Shown: positions 23,434-31,982, counted from the stretch's first letter. The stretch: 49,724 nt of DNA from DASUBN01 sp050261675 (GCA_050261675.1 JBLNDO010000062.1:1-49724); one strand, 5' to 3'. The notes: generated by a model not told the origin, from the sequence alone. Numbers and translations: made by a program.

Positions 23434-24918
23434 ATGCACGAACTCACCCTGTCCATCCCGGACGACGGACGCCCCGGCTACCTGCGCATCGCGGACGCCT
23501 TGCGCAATGCCATCCAGGCGGGACTCGTGAAGCCCGGCGAGCGCCTGCCCTCGAGCCGCGCCCTGGCGGCCAAGCTCGGGGTGCATCGCCACACCGCCAT
23601 CGCCGCCATGGACGAGCTCGTGGCGGAAGGCTGGCTGGAAGCGGGCCAGCGCCGCGCCCACCGCGTCTGCGCGGTGCTGCCGAGCGAGTTCTTCAAGCCC
23701 AAGGGCGGAGCCAAGGCCACCGCCTTCGAGCGCAAGTTCAAATGGCGCCTGGCGCGAGAGAGCACCACGCTCATCTGCGGCCTTGCTATCCATGGCAACT
23801 ACCGCCACGTCTTCCAAGGCGGGCTGCCGGACCTGCGCCTCTTCCCTTACGACGAATTCCGCGCCTGCATGGCCGAGAGCCTGAGGCGCTCGCCGCCGGC
23901 CTACGGCGGCTACGGCGATCCTGCGGGCCACCCCGAGTTCATCGAAAGGCTGGAAGAGTACCTGCGCCGCATGCGCGCCCTGACCGGCCGGCGCATCGTC
24001 GTCACCCACGGCGCCCAAGAAGGCATTTTCCTCATCGCCCAGCTCCTGGTGAGCCCGGGCGACAAGGTGGCGGTGGAGATGCCGGGCTATGCCGCCGCCT
24101 GGGACGCCATCCGCGCCGCCGGCGGCGAGCCCGTGCCGTTGAAGGTGGACGGCAACGGCATGGACCCGGAGGCTCTGGAGGCCGCCATCGAACGTCAGCG
24201 GGTACGGCTCATCTATCTCACGCCGCACCATCAGTACCCGACCACGGCGACCCTGCCCACGGCGCGGCGCCTGCGCATCTACGAGCTGGCGAGCCGCCAC
24301 CAGATCCCCATCGTGGAGGACGATTACGACCACGAGTTCCATTACCGCTCCCAGCCCATCGCCCCCATGGCGAGCGCCGATCCCTGTGGGCTCGTGCTCT
24401 ACGTGTCCACGCTCTCCAAGATCATGTTCCCCTCGGCGCGCATCGGCTTCCTGGCGGTGCCGGAGGAGCTCTTCGGCCCGCTGTCGCGGCAGCGCGCCAT
24501 CGTCACCCGCCAGAACAGCATCTTCCTGCAGGACGCCATCGCCCGCTGGATGGAGAGCGGCGGCTTCGAGCGCCACCTGAAACGCATGCGCCGCGTCTAC
24601 GAAGAGCGGCGCGACACGGCGATCGACTGCCTGGAAGCCGGGCGCCGGGACGGCCTGCCGCTCGCCTGGACCGTGCCGGACGGCGGCATGGCCCTGTGGG
24701 TGGACACGGGCCTCGACTCCGACGCCGTGGCGGCCCGCGCCGCGGAAGCCGGAGTGTTCGTCTCCACCGAATCCGAATTCCGCGCCGGCCCCTCCCGGAC
24801 CGGCACCCACCTGCGCCTGGGTTTCGCCAGCCAGACCCCGGAAGAGATCCGGGCCGGCATGGAACTCCTGCTCGGCGCCGTGAAGTCGGTGCAGCGCAGC
24901 AAGCGCAAAGTCGGATAG
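23434..24918 (+). CDS. MocR/PdxR-type GntR-aminotransferase regulator
   Basis: A 494-residue transcription factor. The N-terminal GntR winged helix covers residues about 10-80 (LRIADALRNAIQAGLVKPGE, LPSSRALAAKLGVHRHTAI). It is fused to a fold-type I aminotransferase domain (about 125-485) with GGYGDPAGHPEFIERL, VTHGAQEGIFLIAQLL, YLTPHHQYPTT, the VEDDYDHEF loop and the PLP Lys in VSTLSKIMFPSARIGF. Such proteins use PLP as cofactor-ligand to sense amines or PLP itself. GGGAGG lies nine bases before the ATG. The gene is divergent from the EamA operon, with a multi-site operator between, so autoregulation and control of the transporter are likely. Confidence 0.93.
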   Translation: MHELTLSIPDDGRPGYLRIADALRNAIQAGLVKPGERLPSSRALAAKLGVHRHTAIAAMDELVAEGWLEAGQRRAHRVCAVLPSEFFKPKGGAKATAFERKFKWRLARESTTLICGLAIHGNYRHVFQGGLPDLRLFPYDEFRACMAESLRRSPPAYGGYGDPAGHPEFIERLEEYLRRMRALTGRRIVVTHGAQEGIFLIAQLLVSPGDKVAVEMPGYAAAWDAIRAAGGEPVPLKVDGNGMDPEALEAAIERQRVRLIYLTPHHQYPTTATLPTARRLRIYELASRHQIPIVEDDYDHEFHYRSQPIAPMASADPCGLVLYVSTLSKIMFPSARIGFLAVPEELFGPLSRQRAIVTRQNSIFLQDAIARWMESGGFERHLKRMRRVYEERRDTAIDCLEAGRRDGLPLAWTVPDGGMALWVDTGLDSDAVAARAAEAGVFVSTESEFRAGPSRTGTHLRLGFASQTPEEIRAGMELLLGAVKSVQRSKRKVG

Positions 24919-24979
24919 AAACCGGAACCATCCGCGCTCACACCGTTCTAAACCGGATGCCCTTGCCGGAGGTCGCCCG

Positions 24980-25870
24980 ATGCGCGCACGCCAAATCGCC
25001 GTATTTCTCATTTTGATCGCACTGGTCCGCGCGGCGTCGGCCGCCGACGGCTACGTGGATGGCGCACCGGGTGTGCGAATCCATTACGTGGAAGCGGGCC
25101 CGCGGGACGCGAAACACAGCCTGTTGCTCATCCCCGGCTGGCAGACGAGCCTTGCCATCTGGTCCGCACAACTGGATGACTTCTCCGCGCAAGGTTACCG
25201 CGTCGTTGCCATCGACTCCCGTTCCCAAGGTGGTTCCAGCGTGATGCAGACTGGCAACGCACCGGAAGACCGGGCGCAGGACATACAGGGTGTGATAACG
25301 GGACTCAAGCTCACCCACCTCACGCTCGTGGGCTGGTCCCAGGGAGTCCAGGACGTGGCAGCTTACGTGGATCGCTACGGCACCGGGGCCGTGGACGGAC
25401 TCGTGCTGGTCGACAGCCCCGTGAGCGCCGGACCCGGCAACGTGAAGGAGGACCCGGGATTCGTGCAGGCGATCCTGCAAAACATGGCGCTTTATTCCCG
25501 CAACCCGCGCGCCTATTCCGACGGCTTCATGCACGCGATCATCAGCACTCCGGCTGCGGTGACGACTTTCGCTCATCTGGAAGACGAATTCCTGCGGACC
25601 CCTTCGGATATCGGCATCTCGATGCAGATGCAGGACATGTTTACCGTCGATCGCCGTCCCGCCCTGAAGAAGTTCGACAAACCCACGTTGGTCATCGCTT
25701 CCGGCCAAAGCCGGGAACTGGACGCACAGAAGCAGATGGCCATTGCCCTTCCCAAGGGTGAATTCCAGGTTATCGAACACGCGGCCCATGCGGTTTTTTT
25801 CGACCAGCCGGAGGCATTCGACCGCCTAATGGAGAATTTCATCCGCGATAACCCGGCTAAAAAACCGTGA
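24980..25870 (+). CDS. exported alpha/beta hydrolase
   Basis: A 296-residue secreted hydrolase with signal peptide RQIAVFLILIALVRAASA. The nucleophile elbow is GWSQG (Ser120); the acid is probably Asp248 (SGQSRELDAQ) and the base His267 or His270 in IEHAAHAVFFDQP. The oxyanion region is IPGWQTS. It resembles haloperoxidase-like or epoxide-hydrolase-like enzymes, but the substrate is unknown. GGAGG lies eight bases upstream of the ATG. The stop overlaps the GTG start of the following cytochrome b561 gene, so the two are coupled. Confidence 0.87.
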   Translation: MRARQIAVFLILIALVRAASAADGYVDGAPGVRIHYVEAGPRDAKHSLLLIPGWQTSLAIWSAQLDDFSAQGYRVVAIDSRSQGGSSVMQTGNAPEDRAQDIQGVITGLKLTHLTLVGWSQGVQDVAAYVDRYGTGAVDGLVLVDSPVSAGPGNVKEDPGFVQAILQNMALYSRNPRAYSDGFMHAIISTPAAVTTFAHLEDEFLRTPSDIGISMQMQDMFTVDRRPALKKFDKPTLVIASGQSRELDAQKQMAIALPKGEFQVIEHAAHAVFFDQPEAFDRLMENFIRDNPAKKP

Positions 25871-26472
25871 GCAGCGCCAAAACAAAATACGACCGGGTCA
25901 CTCGGGCGCTGCATGCGGCGCTTGCCACAGGCGTCACTGTCGAACTCATTCTGCAAGCCGTGATGCGAGTCCCCGCTGGCGTGGGCCTGGGCGTCGATGA
26001 CTGGCACCGGGAAGCCTTCGAGCTGCACGCCCACTTCGGGCCCACCGTGGCCGTGCTTTGCGCCCTGCACTGGCTATGGATCTGCCTGCCCTTCTCCCGC
26101 CCAGGCATCGCCTATCTGTTCCCCTGGGCCCGGGGCGAACGGCGTGCCGTCCTCAAGCAGGAATTGACGGCTCTGCTGTGGGGCAAACTGCCGCCGCGTG
26201 AGGGACTGAGCCCGCTCCTCGGCAGCGTCCACGGATTGGGATTCATGGCCGTTACCGGCAGCGTGGTGGGCGGAGTCGTCAGCTACCTGGGTTACTTCAC
26301 GCCCGTGTCCATCCCCGGGCGGGTGCTGCATTGGACCGCCTGGGAACAGGTCATCATGAGCGGATTCGTATGGACCTTCGTCGCGGGCCACGTCTCGATG
26401 GCCCTCTGGCATTGGCTTGAGGACCGGGGTTTGCGGGGCAGAATGGTTCCCCACCCAGCGCGGAGCGAGTAA
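25867..26472 (+). CDS. cytochrome b561-family membrane protein
   Basis: A 201-residue protein with GTG start overlapping the preceding stop (GTGA, 25867-25870). Four hydrophobic helices are seen, with His in the positions expected for heme b: TRALHAALATG, FELHAHFGPT, GSVHGLGFMAVTGS and FVAGHVSMALWHWL. The family includes b561 electron carriers and NiFe-hydrogenase cytochrome b subunits, which move electrons between quinol and periplasmic partners. The coupling with a secreted hydrolase is unusual and no redox partner gene is adjacent. Assignment to the fold is firm, to the partner unknown. Confidence 0.82.
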   Translation: MSSAKTKYDRVTRALHAALATGVTVELILQAVMRVPAGVGLGVDDWHREAFELHAHFGPTVAVLCALHWLWICLPFSRPGIAYLFPWARGERRAVLKQELTALLWGKLPPREGLSPLLGSVHGLGFMAVTGSVVGGVVSYLGYFTPVSIPGRVLHWTAWEQVIMSGFVWTFVAGHVSMALWHWLEDRGLRGRMVPHPARSE

Positions 26473-26507
26473 AGTCTCAGGCGGCACTCCTGCTTCCAAG
26501 GGACTCC

Positions 26508-26960
26508 ATGAAAGCTGCCACCCTGCGCCGGATCATCAACCTCTGGCCGCCTTTCCTGTTCTCCGGCATCCGCGTGACGCGCCTCGCCGAGGATTACCGG
26601 GAAGCCGAAGCGGTGCTGAAACCCCACTGGTACAACATGAACTACGTGGGCGTGCACTTCGGCGGCAGCCTGTTCGCCATGACCGACGCCTGCTACATGA
26701 TCATGCTCATGCACGTGCTCGGGAAGGGTTACTACGTCTGGGACAGCCGCGCCCTCATCGAATATCTGAAGCCCGGCCGCGGCATCGTCACCGCCCGCTT
26801 CGCCGTGAGCGAAGGGAAGCTCAAGGAGATCCTGGACAAGGCGGCCGGCGGCGAGAAGTATTTTCCGGAATTCATCGTGGACATCACCGATGCCCAGGGC
26901 GAAGTGGTGGCACGCGTCACCAAGACCCTCTACGTAAGGAAGAAGCCGCCGAAGAACTGA
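26508..26960 (+). CDS. DUF4442 hotdog-fold protein (thioesterase-like)
   Basis: A 150-residue protein: LRRIINLWPPFLFSGIRVTR, VLKPHWYNMNYVGVHFGGSL, FAMTDACYMIMLMHVLG, ALIEYLKPGRGIVTARFAV and EVVARVTKTLYVRKK. This is the PaaI/YiiD-like hotdog layout of DUF4442. The Asn/Tyr-rich NMNYVGVHFGGSLF segment takes the place of the usual catalytic HxxGG helix. Members are thought to be acyl-CoA thioesterases, but few have been tested. It precedes Pol IV by 93 bases, which contain the LexA-controlled promoter, so it is not part of the SOS transcript. Confidence 0.82.
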   Translation: MKAATLRRIINLWPPFLFSGIRVTRLAEDYREAEAVLKPHWYNMNYVGVHFGGSLFAMTDACYMIMLMHVLGKGYYVWDSRALIEYLKPGRGIVTARFAVSEGKLKEILDKAAGGEKYFPEFIVDITDAQGEVVARVTKTLYVRKKPPKN

Positions 26961-26996
26961 TCTAAGCCCTTGAATCGATAGCTTATTCCTCTGGCA

Positions 26997-27024
26997 TTGA
27001 CAGAGCAGGATAATACTGTATATA
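26997..27024 (+). promoter_or_regulatory. sigma-70 promoter of the Pol IV gene
   Basis: TTGACA (26997-27002) is a perfect -35. A TATATA at 27019-27024 (16-bp spacer) or 27021-27026 (18-bp spacer) serves as -10 and lies inside the LexA box. LexA binding would therefore block the polymerase directly. Confidence 0.75.
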
Positions 27025-27033
27025 TATACAGTA
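27014..27033. promoter_or_regulatory. LexA (SOS) box, perfect palindrome
   Basis: TACTGTATATATATACAGTA, identical to the E. coli consensus CTG-N10-CAG with its alternating TA core. Symmetry extends to 22 bases (27013-27034). It lies 20 bases before the ATG of the Pol IV gene and covers the -10. Confidence 0.93.
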
Positions 27034-27053
27034 TCCTCTAAATCCCTGCCGCC

Positions 27054-28277
27054 ATGTCCGAAATTTGGTCCCGCGCCATCATCCACGTGGACATGAACGC
27101 GTTCTTCGCGTCCATCGAGCAGCGCGATTTCCCGGAACTGCGCGGCAAACCGGTGGCGGTCACCAACGGCCCCCAGGGCTCCACCATCATCACCGCGAGC
27201 TACGAAGCCCGCGCCCACGGCGTCAGGACCGGCATGGCCCTGCGGGAGGCCCTGAAGCTTTGCCCGGACATCATCCGCCGCGTCGCCCGCCCCAAGGAAT
27301 ACGTGGCGGTCTCCACCGCCATCATGGCGTCCCTGGACGCGGTGACGCCGGAGGTGGAGGTGTTCTCCGTGGACGAGGCCTTCCTGGATGTGACCGGCGT
27401 CCAGCACCTGCACGGCACGCCGGACATCATGGGCCGCATGGTGAAGCGCATCGTCTGGGAGACCGCCGGGCTCTTGTGCAGCGTCGGCATCAGCGGCGAC
27501 AAGACCACCGCCAAGTATGCCGCCAAGCTGCAGAAGCCCGACGGCTTTACCGTGATCCCGCCCTGGGAAGCCCGCGAACGGTTGAAAGACGTCCCCCTGA
27601 CCCGGCTCTGCGGCATCAAGGGCGGCATCGGCGGCTACCTCGCGGAGCGCGGCGTGGTCACCTGCGGTGACATGCAGCAGCTGCCGGTGAGCGAACTCTC
27701 CCGGCGCTTCGGCAACTTAGGGAGGCGCATCTGGCTCATGGCCCAGGGGCAGGATCCCAGTCGGGTGGAAACGCGGGTGGCGGCCCCAAGGCAAATGGGC
27801 GCGAACAAGGTCATGCCGCCGCGGACCCGGGACCGGGAGGTCATCTCCGCCTACCTGCAACACATGGCCGAGACCATCGCCCTGCGCCTACGCGGCCATG
27901 GCCTGGAAGCGCTCAATTTCGCCGTGGGGCTGCTCACGGACGGCGGCTGGATCGGCGGCGAATACCGCGCCGTGCTGCCCACCGCCGACGGCCACGTGAT
28001 CGAACGCTTCTGCGCGGACCTCCTGAGCCGCCGCTGGCGCGGCGAAGGCATCTACCAGGTGGCGGTGCGGGCGCTGGACCCCAAGGAGCGCGGCAACCAG
28101 CGGGATCTCTTCGAGGCGGCCCCCGAGCGGCAGGAGGAACTCAACGCCGTCATGGACCGGATCAACACCAAGTACGGCCGCTGGACCGTCATGCCCGCGC
28201 GCATGCTGAACAAGAGTCCCACCGGCGACGTCATCTCCCCATCCTGGAAACCGTCCGGCCACCGCCAGACGATCTGA
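27054..28277 (+). CDS. dinB: Y-family DNA polymerase IV
   Basis: A 407-residue translesion polymerase, slightly longer than E. coli DinB (351). Palm motifs are HVDMNAFFASIEQ (first metal Asp) and FSVDEAFLDVTG (Asp-Glu pair). The steric-gate region is MNAFFASIE, the fingers segment is ITASYEARAHGV, and the helix-hairpin-helix follows at LCGIKGGIGGYLAERGV. The little-finger domain covers about 240-350. A perfect LexA box and -35 precede it, so it should be induced by DNA damage. The C-terminal end (about 360-407) is longer than usual and I see no standard QLxLxF clamp-binding peptide; QRDLFEAAP near residue 350 is the best candidate. Confidence 0.95.
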   Translation: MSEIWSRAIIHVDMNAFFASIEQRDFPELRGKPVAVTNGPQGSTIITASYEARAHGVRTGMALREALKLCPDIIRRVARPKEYVAVSTAIMASLDAVTPEVEVFSVDEAFLDVTGVQHLHGTPDIMGRMVKRIVWETAGLLCSVGISGDKTTAKYAAKLQKPDGFTVIPPWEARERLKDVPLTRLCGIKGGIGGYLAERGVVTCGDMQQLPVSELSRRFGNLGRRIWLMAQGQDPSRVETRVAAPRQMGANKVMPPRTRDREVISAYLQHMAETIALRLRGHGLEALNFAVGLLTDGGWIGGEYRAVLPTADGHVIERFCADLLSRRWRGEGIYQVAVRALDPKERGNQRDLFEAAPERQEELNAVMDRINTKYGRWTVMPARMLNKSPTGDVISPSWKPSGHRQTI

Positions 28278-28292
28278 GCGGCGTGCTTCGCG

Positions 28293-29168
28293 TCACTTGC
28301 TGGGGAATTTCCGGCGCTTGTCCGTGGGCACGCCGGCATTGACCGCAGCGAGGTAGTTGTTCGGCGCGTTGATGCCGTGGTTCCCCACCACATCGCCCGA
28401 CTGGTTGAGGAAGGACCAGGCCTGGCCCACGTGCTCGTAGGTCCAATTGTCCAGCCGGCTCGGCGGCACTTCCGGCACCACGTCGCAGAGGTTCACCACC
28501 CGATAGCTTGCCGGCACGAGGCCGTTATAGGCCGCCGCGAATTCGCGGTTTCCGGCCCGCGGGCCTGCGAAGCTGTACATGCGCACATCCTCGAAGCCGT
28601 GCAGCTTGAGCATCAGGCTCGTCAGCACCGACAGCGCCCCGCCCAGGCTGTGGCCTGTGACATAGACCGGCGCCTTCTTGTCCACTCTATCCAAGGCCGC
28701 CAGCACCTGCTTGTGCAGCTGCAGCGACAGCAGCAGGAAGCCGAGGTGCACGCGGATGCCGTCCCCGGAGGGAATCTGCCCCCGCCAGGCCGGGGGCAGC
28801 GGCACCTGGAAGGCGTCGATATCCGTGACCCAGTCGGCCAAATCCTGGGTGCCGCGGAACGCCACAATGGCGTGGGTGCCAGCATCGGACCGCAACGCGA
28901 AGCCGAAGGGCTTCTGGAAGAAATAATCCACGTATTCCACGACGGCCGTACTTGCACGGGTCAGGTCGAAGAACTTGAGGATGAATTTCAGAAGGCGGAA
29001 CTTGAGTCGGCCCAACTGGCTGCGGAAGGGTGTGTCTGGCGCTTCGAAGCTGCCGGCGACCGAATAACCCTTGGGCGGCTTGAAGCTGCCGCGGTTGTAT
29101 TGAACGTAGGCGAGTTCGCAGCAGGCCGCGAGCAGCTTCGCCATCTTGGGGTCGTACCGCTTGGCCAT
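28293..29168 (-). CDS. class 3 lipase-family protein
   Basis: A 291-residue alpha/beta hydrolase of the fungal-lipase (class 3) type. The nucleophile elbow is TGHSLGGALS (Ser174), preceded by the IVAFRGTQDLADWVTDI lid region. The acid is probably Asp229 (VVNLCDVVPEVPP) and the base His264 (GNHGINAPNNYL). No signal peptide is present; the N-terminus (MAKRYDPKMAKLLAACCELA) is a helix, so a cytoplasmic or membrane-associated location is likely. GGGAGAG precedes the ATG. The gene is convergent with Pol IV, with only 15 bases between stops. Confidence 0.9.
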   Translation of the reverse strand: MAKRYDPKMAKLLAACCELAYVQYNRGSFKPPKGYSVAGSFEAPDTPFRSQLGRLKFRLLKFILKFFDLTRASTAVVEYVDYFFQKPFGFALRSDAGTHAIVAFRGTQDLADWVTDIDAFQVPLPPAWRGQIPSGDGIRVHLGFLLLSLQLHKQVLAALDRVDKKAPVYVTGHSLGGALSVLTSLMLKLHGFEDVRMYSFAGPRAGNREFAAAYNGLVPASYRVVNLCDVVPEVPPSRLDNWTYEHVGQAWSFLNQSGDVVGNHGINAPNNYLAAVNAGVPTDKRRKFPSK

Positions 29169-29277
29169 GCTCGCTCTCCCTGCTCACGACTCTGGCCCCT
29201 ATATTAAGGCGCGGCCCATCCCCGCGCCCAGCCTGCGGCTACGGCTTCCTGCCTGCCTGACGCCATGCTGCCGCGCT

Positions 29278-29913
29278 TCAGAAGAAGCGGTATTCGACCC
29301 CCAGCGACAGCAAGCCGACGTTGTATTCGCCGGTGGTGCCACCATTCCCGAGCTTTCGGTACCAATCGTAGCCGAGCCGCAGGCTCCAATTCCGGTCGAA
29401 GTTCCAGTTCGCGCCGACGCCGTAGGCGGTCTTCCAGGCGGTATCCGTGACGTTCGGGTTCGTGAAGAGGCCGTCGGACTGCACTTGATGATGGAACTGG
29501 GCGCGCATCATCCCCAGGCGCCCGAACACGGACCAGGCATCGTTGAAGGGATAGGTGCCGGTGCCCGCCAGGCCCCAGCCCTTGGCGTCAAAGCTGTTCT
29601 GGACATAGGTGGGGACGTCCGGGATCGGCGGATTCGGGTTCTTGGCATAGACCTTGGCGCTGCCGAGATCCGTGTAACTCGCTTCCAGGCCCCAATAGCT
29701 GTTGAACTGATAGCCCCCGGTAAAGCGATGCCCCGTGTCGTGATCGCTCACGGTCGAGGGCCAGCCGGCGGGGACCAGGCTCTGCAGGGCTCCGCTGTCG
29801 AAGCGAGATTGCCCGAGATCGAACGCTCCATACCAGCCGCCGTCGGCGTGGGCTGCCATGGGTAGCAAGACGATGGTGAGCGCGCTCATGAACGATGCAA
29901 CGCGGCGGATCAT
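29278..29913 (-). CDS. OmpA/OmpW-like outer-membrane beta-barrel protein
   Basis: A 211-residue protein with signal peptide RRVASFMSALTIVLLPMAAHA. The mature part shows eight or so amphipathic strands: DGGWYGAFDLGQSRF, TGHRFTGGYQFNSYWGLEAS, AGTGTYPFNDAWSVFGRLGM, YGVGANWNFDRNWSLRLGYD, ending LLSLGVEYRFF with a C-terminal aromatic for barrel insertion. This is the OmpA-like transmembrane domain without a peptidoglycan-binding tail. GGAG is six bases upstream of the ATG. It stands alone, divergent from the methyltransferase gene at 30061. Confidence 0.86.
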   Translation of the reverse strand: MIRRVASFMSALTIVLLPMAAHADGGWYGAFDLGQSRFDSGALQSLVPAGWPSTVSDHDTGHRFTGGYQFNSYWGLEASYTDLGSAKVYAKNPNPPIPDVPTYVQNSFDAKGWGLAGTGTYPFNDAWSVFGRLGMMRAQFHHQVQSDGLFTNPNVTDTAWKTAYGVGANWNFDRNWSLRLGYDWYRKLGNGGTTGEYNVGLLSLGVEYRFF

Positions 29914-30060
29914 GTTATCTCCTCGTTTGTTTTCGTTTATTCGGCCAAGGCAGATGCACGGTCACCCCCGCTAACGCAGGGCAGCCGATGCCGGTTGACG
30001 CAGGGAACACCGTTCAGAGTGGTTCCAGCCTTTCCGGTTTGAATATAAAATCCTCTACTC

Positions 30061-30603
30061 ATGAAACGTCCCATCGCGATACTTGGTTCCATCGGCTTCC
30101 TGACCCTGGTCCTGGGGCTGGTGATCTTCTACGTGCCCTGGCACTTCACCCAGCACTGGCACGTGAATCCGCCGCTCCTGGGCTTCGCCGGCTTCCGCTG
30201 GATAGGCGGAGTGCTGATCCTGGCGGCATTCCCGGTGTGGGTGGACGGCTACATCCAGTTCGCGCTGCGCGGCCTGGGCACGCCAGCGCCGGTGGCGCCG
30301 CCGCCCAAGCTGGTGGTGAGCGGGTTCTATGCCTACGTGCGCAACCCCATGTACGTGGCCATCATCGGCATGACCCTGGGCCAGGGGCTCATCTTCAACG
30401 ACGGCAGCGCCCTGCGTTACCCCTTCTATCTCTGGACGGGCTTCTTCCTGTTCGTCTATTTCCACGAAGAGCCTTCCCTGCGCAGGAAATTCGGCCAGGA
30501 GTATGCGGACTACTGCGCGAAAGTCCCTCGTTGGATCCCGCGGTTCAAACCATACGCGCAGTCGGCGAATCCATCAGCTCAGGTTCCCCATGCAGATGCT
30601 TGA
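30061..30603 (+). CDS. isoprenylcysteine carboxyl methyltransferase-like membrane protein
   Basis: A 180-residue integral membrane protein with four to five hydrophobic helices and the C-terminal SAM-binding signature of the ICMT/PEMT superfamily: VVSGFYAYVRNPMYVAIIGM, then HEEPSLRRKFGQEYADYCAKVPRWIPR (here in two parts, HEEPSLRRKFG and EYADYCAKVPRW). Bacterial members methylate lipids, isoprenoid acids or unknown hydrophobic targets. There is no good ribosome site and a TATAAA at 30044-30049 lies only 12 bases before the ATG, so the transcript may be nearly leaderless. Its 3' end overlaps the cupin gene by 14 bases. Confidence 0.85.
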   Translation: MKRPIAILGSIGFLTLVLGLVIFYVPWHFTQHWHVNPPLLGFAGFRWIGGVLILAAFPVWVDGYIQFALRGLGTPAPVAPPPKLVVSGFYAYVRNPMYVAIIGMTLGQGLIFNDGSALRYPFYLWTGFFLFVYFHEEPSLRRKFGQEYADYCAKVPRWIPRFKPYAQSANPSAQVPHADA

Positions 30604-30919
30604 TATCCCTTTTGGGACAACGGATTGGAATTCGGTCGAATCTACCGAGCATCCCGGCGACAGCGGCAAGGCTTATTGGCGCACCCGCAACTTCGGCGCG
30701 TTCCGTGTTCGCATGGTGGAGTACACGCCCGGGTACGTCTCCAACCACTGGTGCCGCAAGGGCCATATCCTGCTGTGCCTCGAGGGCGAACTCCACACCC
30801 GCCTGGAGGACGGCCGGGAGTTCGTCCTCAAGCCCGGCATGAGCTATCAGGTGGCGGACGAGGCCGAGGCGCACCGTTCATCGGCACCCGTAGGCGCGCA
30901 GCTCTTCATCGTGGACTGA
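30590..30919 (+). CDS. DHCW-motif cupin fold protein
   Basis: A 109-residue cupin. Start 30590 (MQMLDIPFGTTDWN) overlaps the 3' end of the methyltransferase. The family motif DHCW appears as NHWCRKGHILLCLEGEL, with the metal-binding His residues spaced as in cupin motif 1; the second motif is LKPGMSYQVADEAEAHRS. Function is unknown; members are small, soluble and often paired with detoxification genes. An in-frame ORF extends 29 codons upstream, but that part lies inside the previous gene and looks like a shadow. Confidence 0.78.
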   Translation: MQMLDIPFGTTDWNSVESTEHPGDSGKAYWRTRNFGAFRVRMVEYTPGYVSNHWCRKGHILLCLEGELHTRLEDGREFVLKPGMSYQVADEAEAHRSSAPVGAQLFIVD

Positions 30920-30963
30920 ACCCCGGCTGAAACGCCGCCTCCGTCGCGGCCAATGCCTGTCCA

Positions 30964-31536
30964 CTACCAGCGCATCGCCAAGCGCAACTGCAGGAAAGTC
31001 ATGCCGTCGTTGGGCAGCTTATAGTCGGCGTTGGATTCGTGCGCGATGCGCAGGCCGATATCGTACCGGCCATCCTTGCCCACGAGACTGCCGATGCCGG
31101 CGAGTTCGCCGAACTGGAAGCCGGTGGAATACACCTGTGGCCCGATGCGTGTATGTGAAATCAGATGTCCGCCGATGCCCGCTTCCTCGTACCAGGACCC
31201 CGGTATGTTGCCAATCTCCCAGCGGAAAACCGCTGTCACGCCCAGGTCCTCCACGGTGCCGCAGTCCCCTCCGGTGCAGCCGTGCCAGGCTGAAAGGTTC
31301 GATTCCAGGTAGATGGACGGCTTGCCGGGGATCCGGGATGCCCATCCCGGTGCCCAGCCATGGTCATAGACGAGCCCGATGTAGCTGCGGTCGCTGATAT
31401 AGCCGCCGAGAATGCCGTTGCCCACCACCAGGCCCAACGCCTGATTCTGTGAGTCCGCGTGCGCAACAACCGCTGATACCAAGAGCGCGAGGCAGACGAG
31501 TATCTTCCCGCTTTTCAGCCCTCTTCTACACCCCAC
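30964..31536 (-). CDS. pagL: PagL-like lipid A 3-O-deacylase (acyloxyacyl hydrolase family)
   Basis: A 190-residue outer-membrane barrel with signal peptide (KILVCLALLVSAVVAHA) and GTG start preceded by AGGAGA. The C-terminal motif RIAHESNADYKLPNDGM matches the PagL active-site strand; His166 and Ser168 are the expected catalytic pair. In Pseudomonas aeruginosa PagL the third residue is a Glu 14 positions after the His (from memory); here that position is Thr180, so either another acid replaces it or activity is altered. If active it would remove the 3-O acyl chain of lipid A in the outer membrane. It stands alone. Confidence 0.78.
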   Translation of the reverse strand: MGCRRGLKSGKILVCLALLVSAVVAHADSQNQALGLVVGNGILGGYISDRSYIGLVYDHGWAPGWASRIPGKPSIYLESNLSAWHGCTGGDCGTVEDLGVTAVFRWEIGNIPGSWYEEAGIGGHLISHTRIGPQVYSTGFQFGELAGIGSLVGKDGRYDIGLRIAHESNADYKLPNDGMTFLQLRLAMRW

Positions 31537-31591
31537 TCCAATTCTCCTTTCTTGTTCTATGGCTCCATGAAACCGCGGTTCGTCGGCAGTT

Positions 31592-31879
31592 TCACTGACC
31601 GGGATAACTTCTCAGATCTTCGGGGTGAATGATTACTGTTCCATCTATCAACTGCGGCCGGGAACTGATCAGGAATGCCGCCATGGAGCCGATAATTTCC
31701 TGGTTTTCAGTGAACACATCCATGATGGGTTTCCCGATACTCTTGAACTGTGATTTAAGCGCCGCGCCGGTGATGATGCATTCCACCTTTTCGCCATCCA
31801 CATAGGCGTTGAACGAGACGCCATCCTTGTCGGGCGACAGGGAATGTTCTTCGGTGTGTATCTCGACCTGTGTGTTCAT
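31592..31879 (-). CDS. DUF1488-like small protein
   Basis: A 95-residue cytoplasmic protein: KDGVSFNAYVDGEKVECIIT, GAALKSQFKSIG, VFTENQEIIGSMAAFLISS and TVIIHPEDL. The order strand, helix, NQE-containing helix, and final IHPEDL strand recalls DUF1488, a small family of unknown function. The assignment is by eye. GC content is lower than in most neighbours. It starts about 100 bases from a strong hairpin at 31983. Confidence 0.6.
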   Translation of the reverse strand: MNTQVEIHTEEHSLSPDKDGVSFNAYVDGEKVECIITGAALKSQFKSIGKPIMDVFTENQEIIGSMAAFLISSRPQLIDGTVIIHPEDLRSYPGQ

Positions 31880-31982
31880 GACCGGGCTCCGAATCCGGAT
31901 TTTAAACCCAGATTAGCGCCCGTCCAGCGAAGCTGCCCTGACCTGGATCAAGTACCGGGAGTCCCAGCATTCCGTGGGAAAG

